Shown piece by piece: positions 1 through 8,660 of a stretch of 64,000 bases of DNA. The position numbers and the translations under genes are program-made. The notes beneath the pieces are model-generated. The model was not told where the DNA came from. It ran no database searches and saw nothing but the letters and a program-made list of their open reading frames with translations. The DNA is from an uncultured Prevotellaceae bacterium (lineage in GTDB: Bacteria; Bacteroidota; Bacteroidia; Bacteroidales; Bacteroidaceae). Positions within the stretch are counted from its first letter, which is position 1; each line of letters starts with the position of its first letter. Location: NCBI GenBank assembly GCA_937893145.1, contig CALBJW010000148.1, positions 42,049 through 106,048 on the forward strand. Reading direction: 5' to 3'.

Positions 1-2
1 GT

Positions 3-227
3 GGCTTCCAGGCAAACAAGACCTTCGGAGCGCAAGGCACCTACATCCTTGAACGTGAGAAACTCACCCCTCAGGGCGCATCCCCTCTCACCACCGACTA
101 TGTCTTCATGGCAGACATCTGGAATCCTCGCCACCTCTCCCAGTCCCTCCACATCTGGCTCCCTATCCACTTCACCCCAGATGGCACCCCAACCATCGAG
201 TGGACCGATGAGATACCAGTGAAATAA
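3..227 (+). CDS. C-terminal end of an unrecognised protein (5' truncated by window)
   Basis: Reading frame 3 is open from the window edge to TAA at 225-227 and gives a 74-residue tail. It reads like real protein: mixed hydrophobic and aromatic residues, with stretches such as DYVFMADIWNP and HIWLPIHFTPDGTP. The competing frame 1 reading is a low-complexity Ser/Pro/Thr run typical of a shadow frame. I do not recognise the family. A strong hairpin terminator follows at 268-308, which supports this as the true gene end. Nothing can be said about function. Confidence 0.55.
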   Translation, partial: GFQANKTFGAQGTYILEREKLTPQGASPLTTDYVFMADIWNPRHLSQSLHIWLPIHFTPDGTPTIEWTDEIPVK

Positions 228-267
228 CCATGAACTTTTCCTCAACACATACCGTAGTGTGAGCGAT

Positions 268-308
268 AAGATATACTATCTTCCGCGATAAGATAGTATA
301 TCTTTTTT
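268..308 (+). terminator. Strong intrinsic terminator
   Basis: A 15-base perfect stem (AAGATATACTATCTT and its complement) closes a 7-base loop and is followed by a T run. It lies about 40 bases after the first gene's stop. Confidence 0.75.
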
Positions 309-339
309 CATTAGTCCCTATTATCTTCCGCAAGTTTTG

Positions 340-656
340 CCTCACTCTTCCGCAAGTTTTGCCCCATTCCTCCGTATGTTTTTCAGCAAACATACTATCA
401 ATAAAAATGGGTGTTTTTCGCGTTTTCTTCAAACATTCTACCAAATAACACCTAACTCGCTGACTACCACTCACATACCTTGGTAGAATGATGCTCCAAC
501 ACTCTACCATCATTCGACCAACATTCTACCATCCCCATCCCCCAAAAAAACTGGTAGAGTGTTGGTAGAGAGTTGGTAGAGTGTTTGAGCAACACTCTAC
601 CAATTTATTTACCACTAAATCAACCACTTATCCCCATTTTGGTAGAATGTTGAGTG
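340..656 (-). mobile_element. Gene-less remnant of the VirE iteron element
   Basis: Bases 340-525 match, in reverse complement, the right flank of the VirE-like gene (49895-50105). Bases 531-656 match, in reverse complement, its left flank (48370-48505). Here the two flanks are joined directly, so the ~1.4 kb gene segment is absent. The segment carries many copies of an 11-base unit, TTGGTAGAGTG or TTGGTAGAATG, on both strands. It is either a solo/deletion derivative or a site that never carried the gene. Confidence 0.75.
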
Positions 657-845
657 TTTTTATCGTTAATTAGCCATTTCATCGCGTAAGCGCTTTCGAG
701 CTTGATGAGAAAGAATTAACCGTCATCTTTTCGTTAATTTTATTTGCCTCCCACAGAGTTCACTGAGCTCTCGGAGGTTTCAAGTCAGGGTAGTGAGAGA
801 CCACAGGCTCTGGCACTTCGTGCTTCGCAATGGAGTCCACAAAGA

Positions 846-971
846 GACCCTCTCCCCACCCCTCTCCCTATAGGGTGAGGGTGACCAGTAGCAATCCCAT
901 TGTAACAAGCAAATTTAAACACACCATCCAGACGGCACTCCCTCCCTCACAGGGAGGGTTGGGGTGGGTCT
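846..971. repeat. Inverted pair of C/G-rich dispersed repeats
   Basis: The left part (846-881) and right part (936-971) are oppositely oriented copies of a repeat with a CCCTCC..GGGAGGG hairpin and a GGGGTGGGTC tail. The same tail is found just before gpmI (to 11610) and purL (to 62613). Here it does not precede a gene. Confidence 0.6.
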
Positions 972-1085
972 CCTCCATCCCTCTGTGGGAGAAAACTTCA
1001 AATGTAAGCGAAGCGTTCAAATGACCTTAAATGGATGTTCAAAAACCGCCATCTAAGTTCATCAACCGCTTCGCTTACATCTTAT

Positions 1086-1229
1086 TTTATTGCCTACGGC
1101 GTACCATTAATTGACCGTCAATTTTTCCGTTAATTTTTTTGCTTTGCAAACAGCAATCCTAATAAAAATCTTTAACCAAAAATTAACGGTGAATTTACGA
1201 TAATTACACGGTACGCCGTAGGCAATAAA
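1086..1229. repeat. 144 bp imperfect inverted repeat (MITE/REP-like)
   Basis: The arms begin and end with TTATTGCCTACGGCGTACC and its complement, and continue inward with matching (A)CCGTTAATTTTT stretches on each side, so the whole unit can fold as one long hairpin. A related GCCTACGGC core flanked by ATTAAT units is found in the promoter regions of both toxin modules (near 7210 and 8246). Confidence 0.6.
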
Positions 1230-1346
1230 TCAAATAAACTATGTATTTGTATTTTAACTATATGCTTTTCAGCCCTTTTTTGTGTTTTTTTGAGCAATAA
1301 TATACGATTTTTCGGTGAAAAGACACCTTATTATATAAAAAAGTCA

Positions 1347-1354
1347 TACCTTTG
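1347..1354 (+). promoter_or_regulatory. Bacteroidales-type -7 element
   Basis: TACCTTTG matches the TAnnTTTG consensus of the Bacteroidetes housekeeping sigma factor. It lies about 100 bases upstream of the first LruC lipoprotein gene. Confidence 0.6.
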
Positions 1355-1452
1355 CAGCACCAAACGCAGAATGAGATAGAAGAATAAAGAACATTGAATT
1401 AGTATATAAACATTGAATTAATAACATTTTACACAAATCTATTTACAAACTA

Positions 1453-3906
1453 ATGGAATTGAAAAAAACTCTATTGGTGGCTCTTGCTACCACTTTAGCT
1501 CTTGGTTCGTGTACTGACTTTACCAATGGCTTTGATGAGAAGGCTCACTACTATCAGGAGAACTTCGTAAAACAATTCGGTGAGATTGACCCTAACCAGG
1601 ATTGGAACATGGCAACTCGCGCTAATGTTACCGTAAGTGTTAGCAATGAGTCTAATGTGCAAATCTTTGCTCTTAATGGTGGTACTTACAAACTCGTAGG
1701 TGACTATTCAAAAGTAAACGGAAGTCAGACACTTGGTGTCGATGTTCTCAAAGGTACTGAAAAGCTTCTTGTGACAGATGGTTTCACTTCGCAGATTACA
1801 ACTATTGGTGGTAGCGTTTCCTTTGGGTTAGGAACTCGTGTTGCTACTTATGGTTCATATACAGATGGTTCGGGTAATACTATGACAATTTCAGAAACTA
1901 GTGTATATAAGGAGTTTACTGAAGCAGAAGTTAAAAAATGGGATCAAATTCTTCCAGAAATTGCAGAGTCAGGAAGTAATGGTCTTACAAAAATTGTTGA
2001 AAAGCAGCTTGATAACCTTAAGAATGTGACTGCAGACTGTTCGTTTATATCAAATGGTCCTTTCTATATCTATCCTTTGTATTATCGTACTGGCGCACAA
2101 GATGTTGTTGGTGTTTATGTAGAAGAACCTGCAGAAATAACAAATGTGACAACTAAAATACCAAGCACTCAAGCTCTTGACGGGAAAGACCATTATGTAT
2201 GCAAAGCAGACTTCTATACAATTAAAAGCGGTTCAGAGCTTCAGTATGGAAAATGGGTATGGGAAGAAATAACAGATCCAAATGCACTTGAAAATCAGTA
2301 TGGATATGATTTTGGAGCTGCTGGTTTAACAAAAATTGATGAGTTAAGACCAGAATATGCTGGTGAAAAAACTTTTCACCCCGCAACACACTATTATAAT
2401 GAAACGACAAAAGAGTGGGTGTTGAATACAAAAGCTTCTCATACTGTTATAGGTTGGTTTGATGTTGAAAACGCTACTTCATCTGAAGATCATTTTCTGC
2501 CTAACTATGGTGGTGCAGCAAAGATGCGTTCAAGAGCAATTAAGATTGACATCCCTGTAGGCCAGCGTTTTGGTTTTTATATTGTAAATGGTAATACTTT
2601 CTATTCTCAGAGTAACCTCAATCCAGACAAAGCGTATAAGTTTGGTTATGATAATGATGGAAAAATATCATATAATAAAACTACTCAAGTGGATAATGCT
2701 CGTGCTTGTCACGTATCAACATTTGAGTTAGAGGGTAAGACATATCTTGGCTTTGAGGACTGGTCAAATAGTCTTGTAACTGGAGGTGAACTTTATAGTG
2801 ATGAAGACCTTAACGATGTAATGTTCCTTATTGATGGTGCTACTCCAACACCACTCAATGAGGACCCTACAGCAGCAGCATGGGTACTTGCTTGTGAGGA
2901 CTTGGGTGGTAGTTTCGATGGTGACTACAACGATGTTGTATTTGCTGTAGATCATATCAGTGGTCGTTCATATGCAAATGTTACCCCTCTTGCTGCAGGT
3001 GGTACTCTTGCTTCTTACTTGTATTATGGTGATAGACAGCTTGGTGAAATCCATCAGTTGCTTGGTGGTGGTGCACAGACAAGTGGTGCTTACACTCCTA
3101 TCAATGTGGGTGCAAGCCGTGGTAGTGCTGGTCAGCAGCTTCGTGTGAATGTACCTGCAGACTTCTCAATGGCTTATTGCGAAACAGGTAGTACAGACTT
3201 CAATGAATCAAGTGCAAGCAATATGGGTGGTTTCTCTGTACAGGTCGCTCCTGAGGGTTCTACAGGTAATAGCCAGTTGGGGTCTGGTTCCGTTATTGCA
3301 GCCCCTGAACTTGGTGCAGTACCTGCTATTTTCTGCATTCCTGCTACATACACAGTTGAAAACTATCCAGAGACAGGTAAGAAGACTGAATATTATTGGG
3401 CGTGGGCACAGGAACTCAATTCTCTTGTTGAAATTGGTGATGGCGAGTATGGTCCTGGCGCATATCCAGACTTCGCAGGTTGGGTTGCAAACCATGCAGA
3501 GAACACAGACTGGTATAAGCATCCAAATCCAAATGGAAAAATTGTTTCTGAACTTACTATGGTTTCGAATATGAGTGGTTCAGGAAATCTTCCTGAAGAG
3601 AGTCAAGATATTGTTTGTTCTGTATCTGATGTGGAAGAAACTACAATATGGGGTAGTATTAAAATTTGGGGACAAATAATTACGCTTCCCGAAGGAGTTG
3701 AGGTTGGCAATAAATTGCTAGTTGCAAATAAGAACAGCACCAATACAGATTTCCGTTTATACTCATATGACGGTACACAAATTACTGGTAATACAGTTAA
3801 GGAATTTAAAATAGAGTTAACTCAGGATTGTATCAATGCGGGTAAGATTTATGTTGCATTTTATTCCGAGAATTCGATTGTTTCTGCAAAAATAGTTAAT
3901 GAATAA
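1453..3906 (+). CDS. LruC/DUF4842-type surface lipoprotein (paralogue 1)
   Basis: The 817-residue product begins with a lipoprotein signal: a hydrophobic stretch ending LALGSC, with Cys20 as the lipidation site. It should therefore be anchored in the outer membrane or exported beyond the inner membrane. Two acidic motifs mark LruC/DUF4842 domains: SDEDLNDVMFLIDG near residue 450 and ACEDLGGSFDGDYNDVVF near residue 490. The regular D-x-D-x-x-D spacing suggests metal binding, but that is inference. The next gene is a paralogue with the same leader (LALGSCTDF.NGFD) and the same architecture. It has its own promoter (1347) and terminator (3943). The molecular role is unknown; a structural or adhesive surface role is a guess. 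Confidence 0.8.
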   Translation: MELKKTLLVALATTLALGSCTDFTNGFDEKAHYYQENFVKQFGEIDPNQDWNMATRANVTVSVSNESNVQIFALNGGTYKLVGDYSKVNGSQTLGVDVLKGTEKLLVTDGFTSQITTIGGSVSFGLGTRVATYGSYTDGSGNTMTISETSVYKEFTEAEVKKWDQILPEIAESGSNGLTKIVEKQLDNLKNVTADCSFISNGPFYIYPLYYRTGAQDVVGVYVEEPAEITNVTTKIPSTQALDGKDHYVCKADFYTIKSGSELQYGKWVWEEITDPNALENQYGYDFGAAGLTKIDELRPEYAGEKTFHPATHYYNETTKEWVLNTKASHTVIGWFDVENATSSEDHFLPNYGGAAKMRSRAIKIDIPVGQRFGFYIVNGNTFYSQSNLNPDKAYKFGYDNDGKISYNKTTQVDNARACHVSTFELEGKTYLGFEDWSNSLVTGGELYSDEDLNDVMFLIDGATPTPLNEDPTAAAWVLACEDLGGSFDGDYNDVVFAVDHISGRSYANVTPLAAGGTLASYLYYGDRQLGEIHQLLGGGAQTSGAYTPINVGASRGSAGQQLRVNVPADFSMAYCETGSTDFNESSASNMGGFSVQVAPEGSTGNSQLGSGSVIAAPELGAVPAIFCIPATYTVENYPETGKKTEYYWAWAQELNSLVEIGDGEYGPGAYPDFAGWVANHAENTDWYKHPNPNGKIVSELTMVSNMSGSGNLPEESQDIVCSVSDVEETTIWGSIKIWGQIITLPEGVEVGNKLLVANKNSTNTDFRLYSYDGTQITGNTVKEFKIELTQDCINAGKIYVAFYSENSIVSAKIVNE

Positions 3907-3942
3907 AAGGTTAACAAGAAATTCCTAATCCTTATAATACTT

Positions 3943-3975
3943 CGCCTCCCATCCTAACCGATGGGAGGCGTTTTT
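3943..3975 (+). terminator. Intrinsic terminator, repeated type
   Basis: CGCCTCCCAT and ATGGGAGGCG form a 10-base stem followed by TTTTT. Nearly identical terminators occur at 6995 and 8039. Confidence 0.85.
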
Positions 3976-4163
3976 ATGCCTTCATCCACGAAGAGAAATA
4001 CTCACATTCTTTTTGTCTTAATGCCTCGATGTTCTCAACAAAACAGCACATATTTGTAATTTGTCCTATAGGAATTTGTGCTATTTAAAGCAAATATCCA
4101 TACTTTTTAGGCAAAAACACACGATTATTTATGCAAAAAGTGACAACGAAAAGAAAAAACTCG

Positions 4164-4171
4164 TACCTTTG
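4164..4171 (+). promoter_or_regulatory. -7 element of second LruC gene
   Basis: TACCTTTG, about 80 bases before the ATG at 4249. The 342-base gap between the two lipoprotein genes holds this promoter and the preceding terminator, and nothing else that I can see. Confidence 0.6.
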
Positions 4172-4248
4172 CACCGTCGGAATGTATTCGCATGTATTGT
4201 TTACATGCTTTGAAAAGGTATATATACAACTTAATTAATTCAATATAA

Positions 4249-6966
4249 ATGAAATCTAACAAAACGTTATTGGCAGCCCTCGCTGCCACTCTTGCCCTTG
4301 GTTCTTGTACAGACTTTATCAATGGGTTTGATGCAAAGAGCCATGAGTATATGGCAAACTTTGAGAAGAATTTTGGTGAGCCAGACCCAAATCACGACTG
4401 GTCTATGGCTGCCCGTACAACAGCCAACATTAACTTGTCAAGTTTGAAAGGGGATGCTATTGTTACAGTTTACAATGGTAATCCAAACATTTCAAGTAAG
4501 GCAACTGTACTTGGAAAGTCTGTTATCAAGGATGGAGTTGGTTCTTTCAACTTCTATTCTGTACGAGGCAATAATGAGGTTTATGTTCAGGTACAGCAGG
4601 GTAACAATACATCTTTCTTCAATCGTTATTCAATAGAAGACGGAAATGTATATGTAGGCAAATTTGCCACTCGTACTTTTACTGAGGGTGATTGTCCTAC
4701 AATACTTGCGCCCCAAACAAAATATTTGAAGAATACATACGTTCCAAAGTCTGCAGATGCAGATCCTTCGGGTCCGGTAGAAAAAGTAACGAAGATTAAG
4801 AGTACACTTAATCTTACAAATGGGCAAATAAAGACAAAAGAGGAGTGGATGCAAGATGCTAGAGAAAAGTTTGAGGAGTATGGTGCCAATATGAATAATT
4901 TTAAGTGGAATGATGGCGACCAGCCTTTTACACTTGAATCAATTTGTACATTTAATGAATGGGGAGATATAACTGGTCTTGATTTCCACGACCCTCAATT
5001 AAAGGATGGATGTTCTTATGTTGAAGTCCCTGTTGGTGGTGATGATGCAGGTGGAAGCACTACTACATACGAAAGAATCAAGTTGCAGTACCTTGACAAA
5101 GTTGAGAAATCAGCTGCTCAGCCTTGGAACTTTGGTGATAACTATAATTTATTTGCTCCTCATCAGAATGGTTTCTTTGAAGAATCTGTTCCTTACAATG
5201 CAGATGGCCAAAAATTGAATGTATATTATACTGAAGCACAGATGCTTGAAATGGAAAAGGGCTATTCTGTACTCACAAAGGAGGGTGACATCATCGAACT
5301 TCCATTCATTTTCGGTGTAACAGACTTTACTAATCAGTTTGGTTATATCTATTGGAAAGATTCTGAATCTGCAAATATAGATCCTTTGTCACTTCCACAT
5401 TATGTGCTCATTGAGGATGCTCGTCCTGCAAGCAATATCTACGAGAATGAATATGGAAAGAATCCGGTTACTGGCAATTCTCTAGCCAATTGGGGCGATA
5501 AAAATTCTAATGGTTATGAGTATGCTCTTGCACATAGATTTGATGATATTACTTGTTATTGCCAGAAGGGTGAGAATGTGACAGAAGGCATTTATGCAAC
5601 TGGCAAGCACCTTTCATCTTGTATTATTCCAAGTGAAGTTTATAATACATGGAACAAGTCAATTTATGGTACAACTTATCGTCCTGTATTCTTTGGCAAA
5701 GATGGAAATGCAGCTAAAGGTTCTTATGTGTGGCCAGAAGGTTATCGCATTGTATTCTTCATTATGACATTGTCAAAAACTAGTGATGATAATTTGGTTT
5801 CTCTTGCTAATAGAACTGGTGATGCTCCAGATGGAGAGAATTTGAACAGATTTAATTATTCTCTTCCAGAATTAAATAAGCGAATTTTGGGAAAAAATGG
5901 TGGTAGTGGTGTAGGACACCTTTATCAGTTTGGTGCAGGTACAGATAGAGCAAACGATGGTTTGGTTAAGTGTATTCCTTGGCAGCGTACTGATGAAACT
6001 GGTAATACGACTACTTATTTGTGTTTTGGTGATAACTCAGGTGATGAGGACTTGAACGATATTGTTTTCATTGTTAAGGGTGGCCAAAATGAGCATCGTG
6101 ATATTCCAAAGCTTGGTGATGTAAAATGGCATTTGAACTTGAATGGTATGCACGATACTACTGATAAGGACCTTTATGCTAAAAAAACTGCTACTGTAGG
6201 TATGTCTTATAATATCCCAGAAGGTCAACCATCAGTAGAAGGTCGCAAATTCTTGGGTTGGTCTGCAACAGTTGATGGTAGTTCAGGACTCTTGTCAGAA
6301 ACATTCTCTGGAACAATACCTGAAGGTGGTATTTGCTATTATGCACAATGGGAAGGTGATCATGAAGAAACAAGCACACAGTCATGGATTTTGGCATGTG
6401 AAGACCTTGGTGGCTCATTCGATTATGACTTTAATGATATAGTATTTGAACTCTCTCAGAAGATAACAACTCATACAATTAATACTACTGTCTCTTATGG
6501 AGATATTCAGGTAAAAGTTCTTGCTTCAGGTGGTATTCTTCCAGTAAAACTTGTATATGATAATACAACTATTGGTGGTGAAATTCATGGAAAGGCATAT
6601 GGCCAGTCGGCTAATAGTGAAGGCACATTTGTTCCTGTTAATGTAGAAAAGGGAACTCTTGTTGAAGCTAAACCTATTGGTACAATCCCATCGAATGGTG
6701 CCGCTTTAGATTTTGATGTAATTAAGCAGAAAATTAAAGTTGTCGTTTCTGATGCTGCAGCTGCTGGTGATTTCGTTGTAGCAATGCGTCATGGAAATGA
6801 AACTGACAAGGTTCCTCAGATTCTCATCCTCCCAGGTGATTGGCGTTGGCCATTGGAGAAGAAGGGAATCCATCAAGCTTATCCTAAATTCTCAGAATGG
6901 GTTATAGATAGTAGAAATGCTAATTGGATGTCCAATAAGAACGAAGAAATGCTTATCGAACGATAG
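4249..6966 (+). CDS. LruC/DUF4842-type surface lipoprotein (paralogue 2) with an InlB-like repeat
   Basis: The product has 905 residues with a lipobox LALGSC (Cys20) almost identical to its neighbour's, which implies duplication followed by divergence. It has two LruC-type acidic motifs, GDEDLNDIVFIV near residue 598 and ACEDLGGSFDYDFNDIVF near 717. Between them (about residues 630-710) lies a segment with FLGWSATVDG and YYAQWEG, which resembles the Listeria-Bacteroides (InlB B-type) repeat found in adhesins. A lipid-anchored surface protein is well supported; an adhesive role is inferred. It is transcribed alone, with a promoter at 4164 and a terminator at 6995. Confidence 0.8.
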   Translation: MKSNKTLLAALAATLALGSCTDFINGFDAKSHEYMANFEKNFGEPDPNHDWSMAARTTANINLSSLKGDAIVTVYNGNPNISSKATVLGKSVIKDGVGSFNFYSVRGNNEVYVQVQQGNNTSFFNRYSIEDGNVYVGKFATRTFTEGDCPTILAPQTKYLKNTYVPKSADADPSGPVEKVTKIKSTLNLTNGQIKTKEEWMQDAREKFEEYGANMNNFKWNDGDQPFTLESICTFNEWGDITGLDFHDPQLKDGCSYVEVPVGGDDAGGSTTTYERIKLQYLDKVEKSAAQPWNFGDNYNLFAPHQNGFFEESVPYNADGQKLNVYYTEAQMLEMEKGYSVLTKEGDIIELPFIFGVTDFTNQFGYIYWKDSESANIDPLSLPHYVLIEDARPASNIYENEYGKNPVTGNSLANWGDKNSNGYEYALAHRFDDITCYCQKGENVTEGIYATGKHLSSCIIPSEVYNTWNKSIYGTTYRPVFFGKDGNAAKGSYVWPEGYRIVFFIMTLSKTSDDNLVSLANRTGDAPDGENLNRFNYSLPELNKRILGKNGGSGVGHLYQFGAGTDRANDGLVKCIPWQRTDETGNTTTYLCFGDNSGDEDLNDIVFIVKGGQNEHRDIPKLGDVKWHLNLNGMHDTTDKDLYAKKTATVGMSYNIPEGQPSVEGRKFLGWSATVDGSSGLLSETFSGTIPEGGICYYAQWEGDHEETSTQSWILACEDLGGSFDYDFNDIVFELSQKITTHTINTTVSYGDIQVKVLASGGILPVKLVYDNTTIGGEIHGKAYGQSANSEGTFVPVNVEKGTLVEAKPIGTIPSNGAALDFDVIKQKIKVVVSDAAAAGDFVVAMRHGNETDKVPQILILPGDWRWPLEKKGIHQAYPKFSEWVIDSRNANWMSNKNEEMLIER

Positions 6967-6994
6967 TAATATTCCACTATAATTATTCCTCACT

Positions 6995-7026
6995 CGCCTC
7001 CCATCCTCGCCGATGGGAGGCGTTTT
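6995..7026 (+). terminator. Intrinsic terminator, repeated type
   Basis: CGCCTCCCAT / ATGGGAGGCG stem plus TTTT, a near copy of the one at 3943. Confidence 0.85.
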
Positions 7027-7052
7027 ATTTAATCATCCCTTTTCACCCAAAA

Positions 7053-7327
7053 CAATCCTAAACAGGCGGAATAGATATAACACAAACGAAATTATCTGTT
7101 TTCGTTTTTGAAGTGCAACGTTTCGTTTTTGTTTCGTTCATGGAGTACAAAACAAGATTAATGAAGATTAATGGTGGATTTGTGATGATTAATGTCGAAA
7201 CAGGAATTATAGCCTACGGCCACTACATTAATCCCCATTAATCTGCCATTAATCTTTCATTAATTTTTAACTTTTCCCCCATATTTTTGGCAATAACCAA
7301 TAATTATCGTACTTTTGCGGTGTGAAA
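7053..7327 (+). repeat. Duplicated ~275 bp upstream region, copy 1
   Basis: This block is colinear, with no gaps, with 8089-8363; only a handful of bases differ. It contains several ATTAAT units arranged as an inverted repeat around a GCCTACGGCC core, then the promoter of the first PIN module. It fills the otherwise gene-free gap before 7345. Confidence 0.85.
7310..7317 (+). promoter_or_regulatory. Promoter of TA module 1
   Basis: TACTTTTG, with an upstream TTTTTGG about 20 bases away, matches the -7 / -33 pattern of Bacteroidales. The ATG at 7345 lies under 30 bases downstream. Confidence 0.65.
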
Positions 7328-7344
7328 TAAAAAATGATGAAATT

Positions 7345-7599
7345 ATGAATGTTACGATTGACATACCACAGCAGGGAACTGCTTCTCCTTCTTTAATGGA
7401 AGAGTTAAAAAAGGTGTTAACTGAATATGCAATTCAGTGGATGGCTCAGGTAGGAAAAAAGAAAGCTGTTCAAGATGCCGAGTATGAGCTTCCGCAGAAA
7501 TATGAGAAATTGTGCGGATGCCTTTCGGAGGAGAAGATTATGACTGCATGCGAGGAAGATGATAAAATGGATTATCTTGTAAAGAAGCATTTGAAATGA
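7345..7599 (+). CDS. Putative antitoxin of PIN-domain toxin (module 1)
   Basis: The ATG at 7345 gives an 84-residue protein. The frame can be extended upstream to 7315, but that would run into the promoter. The protein starts MNVTIDIPQQ, is then helical and charged, and ends KKHLK. It overlaps the PIN toxin start by four bases (ATGA), the classic antitoxin-toxin arrangement, so it should be co-translated and neutralise the toxin. I do not recognise a named antitoxin family and see no clear DNA-binding fold. The call rests on size, position and the parallel gene pair at 8382-9103. Confidence 0.7.
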   Translation: MNVTIDIPQQGTASPSLMEELKKVLTEYAIQWMAQVGKKKAVQDAEYELPQKYEKLCGCLSEEKIMTACEEDDKMDYLVKKHLK

Positions 7600-8015
7600 A
7601 CGTATTTCTTGATACCAACATTGCTCTTGACTTTTTGCTTAAAAGGAAAGAATTCTTTGAGGATGCAAAGAGGGTGATAGCTGTCTGTTTAAATAGAAAA
7701 TATAATCTGTACCTATCTTCTATATCATTTTCTAACATTTCTTATATCGCCCGTAAAGGACATGATGGAATGAGTGTGAGTGATATGTTGTCTGTATTGC
7801 GTGAAATGGTTTCTGTGTCTCCTGTGGATCAAACAGTTGTGGATAGGGCATTAGATATGAACTTGGATGACTTTGAGGATGCCATGCAGTTCTTTTCGGC
7901 TCTTTCCGTACATTCTGATTATATTATTACCAGAAATGTTGGAGACTTCCCTCAAGCATCAATTCCGATTGTCTCCCCTATAGATTTTATTAAGGAACTT
8001 AAAAAAGTGAAATAG
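7596..8015 (+). CDS. PIN-domain (VapC-like) ribonuclease toxin, module 1
   Basis: This 139-residue protein has the PIN layout. Acidic D6 lies in MNVFLDTN at the N-terminus, a second acidic cluster lies in FEDAMQ (E94, D95), D108 follows, and a C-terminal TRNVGDFP motif includes N114 and D117. PIN toxins are Mg2+-dependent ribonucleases that cleave tRNA, rRNA or mRNA; the target here cannot be told. Translation is coupled to the antitoxin through an ATGA overlap. A terminator follows at 8039. Confidence 0.85.
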   Translation: MNVFLDTNIALDFLLKRKEFFEDAKRVIAVCLNRKYNLYLSSISFSNISYIARKGHDGMSVSDMLSVLREMVSVSPVDQTVVDRALDMNLDDFEDAMQFFSALSVHSDYIITRNVGDFPQASIPIVSPIDFIKELKKVK

Positions 8016-8038
8016 TAGTTACATTTTACATATCATTT

Positions 8039-8065
8039 CGCCTCCTCACCGATGGGAGGCGTTTT
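8039..8065 (+). terminator. Intrinsic terminator, repeated type
   Basis: CGCCTCC and GGGAGGCG pair and are followed by TTTT. It is a shorter relative of the terminators at 3943 and 6995. Confidence 0.8.
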
Positions 8066-8088
8066 CTTTCCCACCACTTTCCCTCCAG

Positions 8089-8363
8089 CAATCCTAAACA
8101 GGCGAAATGGATATAACACGAGCGAAATTTTCTGTTTTCGTTTTTGAAGTGCAACGTTTCGTTTTTGTTTCGTTCTTGGAGTGCAAAACAAGATTAATGA
8201 AGATTAATGGTGGATTTGTGATGATTAATGTCGAAACAGGAATTATAGCCTACGGCCACTACATTAATCCCCATTAATCTGCCATTAATCTTTCATTAAT
8301 TTTTAACTTTTCCTCCATATTTTTGGCAATAACCAATAATTATCGTACTTTTGCGGTGCGAAA
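8089..8363 (+). repeat. Duplicated ~275 bp upstream region, copy 2
   Basis: Gap-free match to 7053-7327, offset by exactly 1036 bases, including the ATTAAT inverted repeats and the promoter. It accounts for nearly all of the spacer between the two toxin modules. Confidence 0.85.
8346..8353 (+). promoter_or_regulatory. Promoter of TA module 2
   Basis: TACTTTTG, identical in context to 7310-7317, 29 bases before the ATG at 8382. Confidence 0.65.
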
Positions 8364-8381
8364 ATATAATAAGGTGGAAAT

Positions 8382-8660
8382 ATGAAAGTTGAAGAACCAA
8401 TGATTGCATATAATGTAAGTCCTTCTGCAGATGTCTTGAGAAGCAGAATTGTCAGCAGGTTGGAACATGAGGAGGATACTCATGTCCTTCAGTTGGTATA
8501 TACTTTTATGGAACGATTGCAAGGAGATGATGCTTCTGATAGTGTAACGCCTAAATACACATTGGATTCATTACAAGGAATCTTTAAGGATGCGATTCCT
8601 GATGATAAGTCGTATGATGAATTGAAAATGGAGTATTTTAAGAACAAATATGGTTTATGA
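8382..8660 (+). CDS. Putative antitoxin of PIN-domain toxin (module 2)
   Basis: A 92-residue acidic protein (starting MKVEEPMIAYN) with a predicted helical middle (RLEHEEDTHVLQLVYTFMERL). It ends a few residues after KYTLDSLQGIFKDAIPDD, a tail like those with which small antitoxins wrap their toxin. It overlaps the following toxin by four bases (ATGA). It shares little sequence with the module 1 antitoxin although the upstream DNA is duplicated. The role is inferred from the arrangement. Confidence 0.7.
   Translation: MKVEEPMIAYNVSPSADVLRSRIVSRLEHEEDTHVLQLVYTFMERLQGDDASDSVTPKYTLDSLQGIFKDAIPDDKSYDELKMEYFKNKYGL

Larger units (their letters stand above)
228..1452. other. 1.2 kb repeat-rich spacer without a convincing gene
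   Basis: No reading frame here looks like protein. The stretch holds, in order, a terminator (268-308), a gene-less copy of the VirE-element flanks (340-656), an inverted pair of C/G-rich dispersed repeats (846-971), a large imperfect inverted repeat (1086-1229) and the promoter of the following lipoprotein gene (1347-1354). A 64-codon frame at 830-1024 is translated repeat. Confidence 0.7.

Noticed and set aside
1..222. Frame 1 protein at the window start
   Set aside because: Ser/Pro/Thr-rich shadow; frame 3 gives a protein-like tail ending close to a terminator.
830..1024. 64-codon open frame on the plus strand
   Set aside because: It is translated C/G-rich dispersed repeat (Pro/Ser-rich, includes both repeat copies) with no protein-like features.
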